This document shows, piece after piece, positions 61,493 to 64,000 of a DNA stretch of 64,000 nucleotides. This DNA comes from Halorubrum salinum. Lineage in GTDB: Archaea; Halobacteriota; Halobacteria; Halobacteriales; Haloferacaceae. The notes beneath the pieces were generated by a model. That model made no database searches and was not told the origin of the DNA. It saw nothing but the letters and a program-made list of their open reading frames with translations. The stretch lies in assembly GCF_024494575.1 (NCBI RefSeq), contig NZ_JANHDO010000004.1, forward strand, positions 186,001-250,000. Direction: 5' to 3'. The translations under genes and the position numbers were made by a program. The first letter of the stretch is position 1; each line of letters starts with the position of its first letter.

Positions 61493-63370
61493 TCAGTCGC
61501 CGCGGCCGACCGAAGAGGAGTCTCGCCGGTCGAGAAGCGACCGCGCGGCCGGACCCGGACCGGACCCCGTCCGCTCGCGGCCGGGGATCGGGACGTCGAC
61601 GTCGTCGACGACGGCGAACCGCGAGAGGTCTGCGACGCCGGCGTCGACCTCGTCGATCGAGGCGTACGGGCGGCCGACGACGACGTCGCCCGCGGTGTTC
61701 CGGTTGATCCCGGGGATCGCGGTCAGCTCGTCCATCGACGCGGCGTTGACGTCGAGCGGGTAGGGGACGCCCGTGACGGACCGGTAGCCGTGGTCCGTGA
61801 TCGCCACGTCGATCGCGGTCCCCAGCTCGCGCTCACCGGGGACGGCGACGAGCAGCGCGTAGGTGCCGAGCTGGCGGCCGAACGTCTTCCCGTCCTGATG
61901 GTACTCCAAGTGGACGTCCGGCAGGACGGTTCCGGGCGGGACGACCCGGTCGAGCATCGGGTTGTCTATCGTCTCGCGCACCTCCCGTTTGTACGACTGG
62001 AACTGGTCTTTGTGTTCCTGTGCGATCTCGGCTCCCGTCTCGGCCATCTCGGTGCCCGCGAACGCCATCACCTGCCGGACGTTGATCCGGCGCAGCATGA
62101 GCCCCTCGTCGTAGACGCGCTGGAGGAACCGCTTGTTGTGCTCGTACGTCTCGGGTCGCTCGCCCGCGAGCCCGTGGACGAGGTTGATCCCGGGCAGGAG
62201 CTTCGGCAGCCGCGGCGAGGCGTCCGGCCCCGTGGAGGGACCGACGAGGCGGTCAGGGTCGCCCGGCGTCGACTCGGGCGCGTCCCCCGGCCGCCAGCCG
62301 CCCTCCTCGTTGACGACGCGGACCGCCTCAAGACACTCGTCGGCGGTGACGAGCAGGTTGTTCTGCTCCTGGACGACCGGGTCCGCGGACTCCAGCCCGA
62401 ACGCCGCCGTGTCGCCGGGGGTGTTGTGTTCGGCGATGACCCGGATCGCCTCGCGGGAGGCCTCGGGATACTCCGTGATCGTCACCGGGTTCATGTTGTC
62501 GAGGTGGAGCGTCCGGAGGTCGGGCGCGACCTCGCGGATGCCGCCGTACAGCTCCCGCAGGGCGTCCGGGTTCGGCGCCTCGCCGTCCCCGCCGAACGCG
62601 AGGATGTCGGCCTGTCGCCCGAGCCGGAAGTGCCTGACGCCCCTCTCGGAGAGCGCGTCGACCTCGCTCACGACGGAGCGGGCGTCGCGGAACGCCGGGT
62701 TCCCGTACAGCGGCTCCGTGCAGAACGAACACCGATAGGCGCAGCCGCGCGAGGTCTCCATCTCGCAGATGAGGTAGTCGGGGTGGTTGGGGTGCTGCTC
62801 GACGACGAACGCCCCCTTGCGGGCCCAGCGGTCGACCTCCTCGTTTCCTCGCATCCGGTTGCCGTACCCTTCCAACCCCTCGCGGACGAGGTCGTACGCG
62901 GCCGCCTCCACGTCGCCCATCGCGACGAAGTCGTAGTCGAGGTCGTCGCGCTCGGTCTCGGTCGCGCCGGCGTTCTCCTCGCCGACGCCGAACCGGACGG
63001 GCCCGCCGAGCAGGGTGACGCCCTCCGCGGTCCAGCCGAGCTCCCGCACCTCGTCGGGCTCGGCCGGGGTGCCGCCGACGTACTTGCCGGGCACCGTCAT
63101 CCCGCCGACGTAGACGAAGAGATCCGCGTTCGCGACGTCGGCGTGTTTGCTCCGGTCGTCACGGAGCTCGTCGATCGTGTGGTAGGTGATCTGCGAGGCG
63201 GGCACGCCGGCGTCGACGAGCGCGCCGGCCGTGTACCGCGGGTACGTCGAGATGTACGGCGGCACGCCGAAGTGCGCCGGCTCGTCGACGTACCCGTCGA
63301 CGATGGTGACGGACAGGTCGGCCGGGTCGGGCGGGAGGGAGCCGCGACCGGCCGCGGGCGAATCGGTCAT
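61493..63370 (-). CDS. radical SAM protein with B12-binding-like and HhH domains
   Basis: The 625-residue protein has a B12-binding-like Rossmann domain (about 20-150), then the radical SAM motif RGCAYRCSFC with Cys210, Cys214 and Cys217. It continues with EQNNLL and HGLAGE motifs of the barrel. A ComEA-like helix-hairpin-helix lies near residues 545-590 (LDVNAASMDELTAIPGINRN). The combination suggests a modifier of RNA or a nucleic-acid-linked substrate, but the target is unknown. It is followed 2 nt later by the MBL hydrolase. Confidence 0.87.
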   Translation of the reverse strand: MTDSPAAGRGSLPPDPADLSVTIVDGYVDEPAHFGVPPYISTYPRYTAGALVDAGVPASQITYHTIDELRDDRSKHADVANADLFVYVGGMTVPGKYVGGTPAEPDEVRELGWTAEGVTLLGGPVRFGVGEENAGATETERDDLDYDFVAMGDVEAAAYDLVREGLEGYGNRMRGNEEVDRWARKGAFVVEQHPNHPDYLICEMETSRGCAYRCSFCTEPLYGNPAFRDARSVVSEVDALSERGVRHFRLGRQADILAFGGDGEAPNPDALRELYGGIREVAPDLRTLHLDNMNPVTITEYPEASREAIRVIAEHNTPGDTAAFGLESADPVVQEQNNLLVTADECLEAVRVVNEEGGWRPGDAPESTPGDPDRLVGPSTGPDASPRLPKLLPGINLVHGLAGERPETYEHNKRFLQRVYDEGLMLRRINVRQVMAFAGTEMAETGAEIAQEHKDQFQSYKREVRETIDNPMLDRVVPPGTVLPDVHLEYHQDGKTFGRQLGTYALLVAVPGERELGTAIDVAITDHGYRSVTGVPYPLDVNAASMDELTAIPGINRNTAGDVVVGRPYASIDEVDAGVADLSRFAVVDDVDVPIPGRERTGSGPGPAARSLLDRRDSSSVGRGD

Positions 63371-63515
63371 GTTACCCACCGTAGTCGGCCGAGACGGGAA
63401 AAGCGTGCGGAACGCGCGGAGATCCGGCACGATTCGTGAGCGTGTCGTCCTCCCCGAGGCCCGCAGTGCGTGTCGGACCCCTAACTATTAGCACACCCAT
63501 CGAGAATGGGCGAGT

Positions 63516-64000
63516 ATGTCCGACGCCGTCGCGGATGAGATTGGCGTCCTCGCAGCGGGAGGCGACCCATCAGTCGTCGGCCGCGCCCTGCGTGACCTCG
63601 GAGACCGGGACTGCGACGTGCGCGTCGAAACCGTGACGACGACGTCGGCCGGACTCGAACGAGCCCGCTCGGCGTCGATCGACTGTATCGTCTCCGACCA
63701 CCGCCCGCCCGAGTGGGACGGGATCGAGTTCCTCGAACGCGTGCGCGAGGCCGTCCCGGACGTGCCGGTCGTCCTCTATACGGCCGACGGGTCCGAGCGG
63801 GTCGCCAGCGAGGCGGTCTCCGCCGGCGTCGCGGAGTACGTCCCGCGAGCGCGCGCCGCCGGGACTGGCGACGGCGCGGGAGACCACGCCGAGGCGGGTC
63901 ACGCCGCCGACGCGCTCGCGGAGGCGGTCCGGTCGGCGGCCGAACGGACCGAGGATCCCGACGGCGAGCCCGATACCGCGGAGCGCCACGCCGACCACGC
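63516..64000 (+). CDS. response-regulator receiver protein (cut by window end)
   Basis: The first 161 codons are seen. The start is ATG 63516 with a TATA-like AACTATTA 27-33 nt upstream. A CheY-like receiver domain (about 8-125) has Asp61 as the phospho-acceptor in CIVSDHRPPEWDG and Thr89 in VVLYTADGSE. The usual acidic pair near the N-terminus is reduced to Asp17. A CCCAT-N5-ATGGG inverted repeat (63496-63510) between promoter and start could be an operator. The output domain, likely a HTH-10 or kinase, is beyond the window. Confidence 0.8.
   Translation, partial: MSDAVADEIGVLAAGGDPSVVGRALRDLGDRDCDVRVETVTTTSAGLERARSASIDCIVSDHRPPEWDGIEFLERVREAVPDVPVVLYTADGSERVASEAVSAGVAEYVPRARAAGTGDGAGDHAEAGHAADALAEAVRSAAERTEDPDGEPDTAERHADH

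Overview
The window is a high-GC haloarchaeal chromosome segment. Proteins are strongly acidic, many genes have leaderless TATA-type promoters, and there are an archaeal AglB, SAMP/UbaA sulfur and ubiquitin-like proteins, glycerol-1-phosphate dehydrogenase, a group II chaperonin, halocyanin and a haloarchaeal cobalamin cluster. Composition and gene content fit Halorubrum or a close relative, but nothing here fixes the genus.

Left end (1-6.7 kb): an AT-rich island of surface-glycan genes, all on the minus strand and mostly with their own promoters: two GT4-type glycosyltransferases, a degenerate-glutaminase asparagine-synthase homologue, a nucleotide-sugar epimerase and an AglG-like GT2 enzyme. 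It ends at the oligosaccharyltransferase gene aglB (plus strand), whose first part is also lower in GC. aglB is followed by a DUF368 polyprenyl-phosphate transporter that is preceded by a His-rich 25-codon upstream ORF.

11-22.9 kb: mostly housekeeping genes: MDR oxidoreductase, CapA-like lipoprotein, a lower-GC insert with a Doc/Fic toxin, formamidase, MTA phosphorylase, UPF0324 transporter with a coupled 51-aa membrane peptide, malate:quinone oxidoreductase, HD hydrolase, phosphoribosyltransferase, gatB, a SAMP2-like modifier with an unusual tail, and a GNAT.

22.9-41.5 kb: a cobalamin supercluster. One minus operon is cobN-cbiC-cbiE. chlID, a fused AAA+/VWA chelatase subunit, is divergent from cobN. 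An 11-gene minus operon with nearly all junctions overlapping runs cbiT-cbiL-cbiF-cbiG-cbiH1-cbiH2-ferredoxin-LAGLIDADG-like protein-cbiX-DUF3209-beta-propeller. A separate cbtB-cbtA-ferredoxin cobalt-uptake operon follows. The cluster holds both an early (CbiX) and a late (CobN) cobalt chelatase and several unassigned proteins. A shared ACAA-N6-TTGT inverted repeat sits at the predicted start sites of the cbi and cbt operons.

41.7-54.3 kb: RlmE, DHFR, ornithine-cyclodeaminase family protein, UbaA, RidA, tRNA-Ser(GGA), thermosome with a clean terminator hairpin, DUF6276, glycerol-1-phosphate dehydrogenase, DUF420, an M28 peptidase and a NAD-kinase-like protein lacking the GGDGT motif.

54.8-59.8 kb: a b6-type cytochrome bc operon led by a membrane-anchored halocyanin, with several small uncharacterised membrane proteins and no Rieske gene. 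The right end carries a HAD hydrolase, an MBL hydrolase and radical-SAM pair, and the start of a response-regulator gene cut by the window edge.
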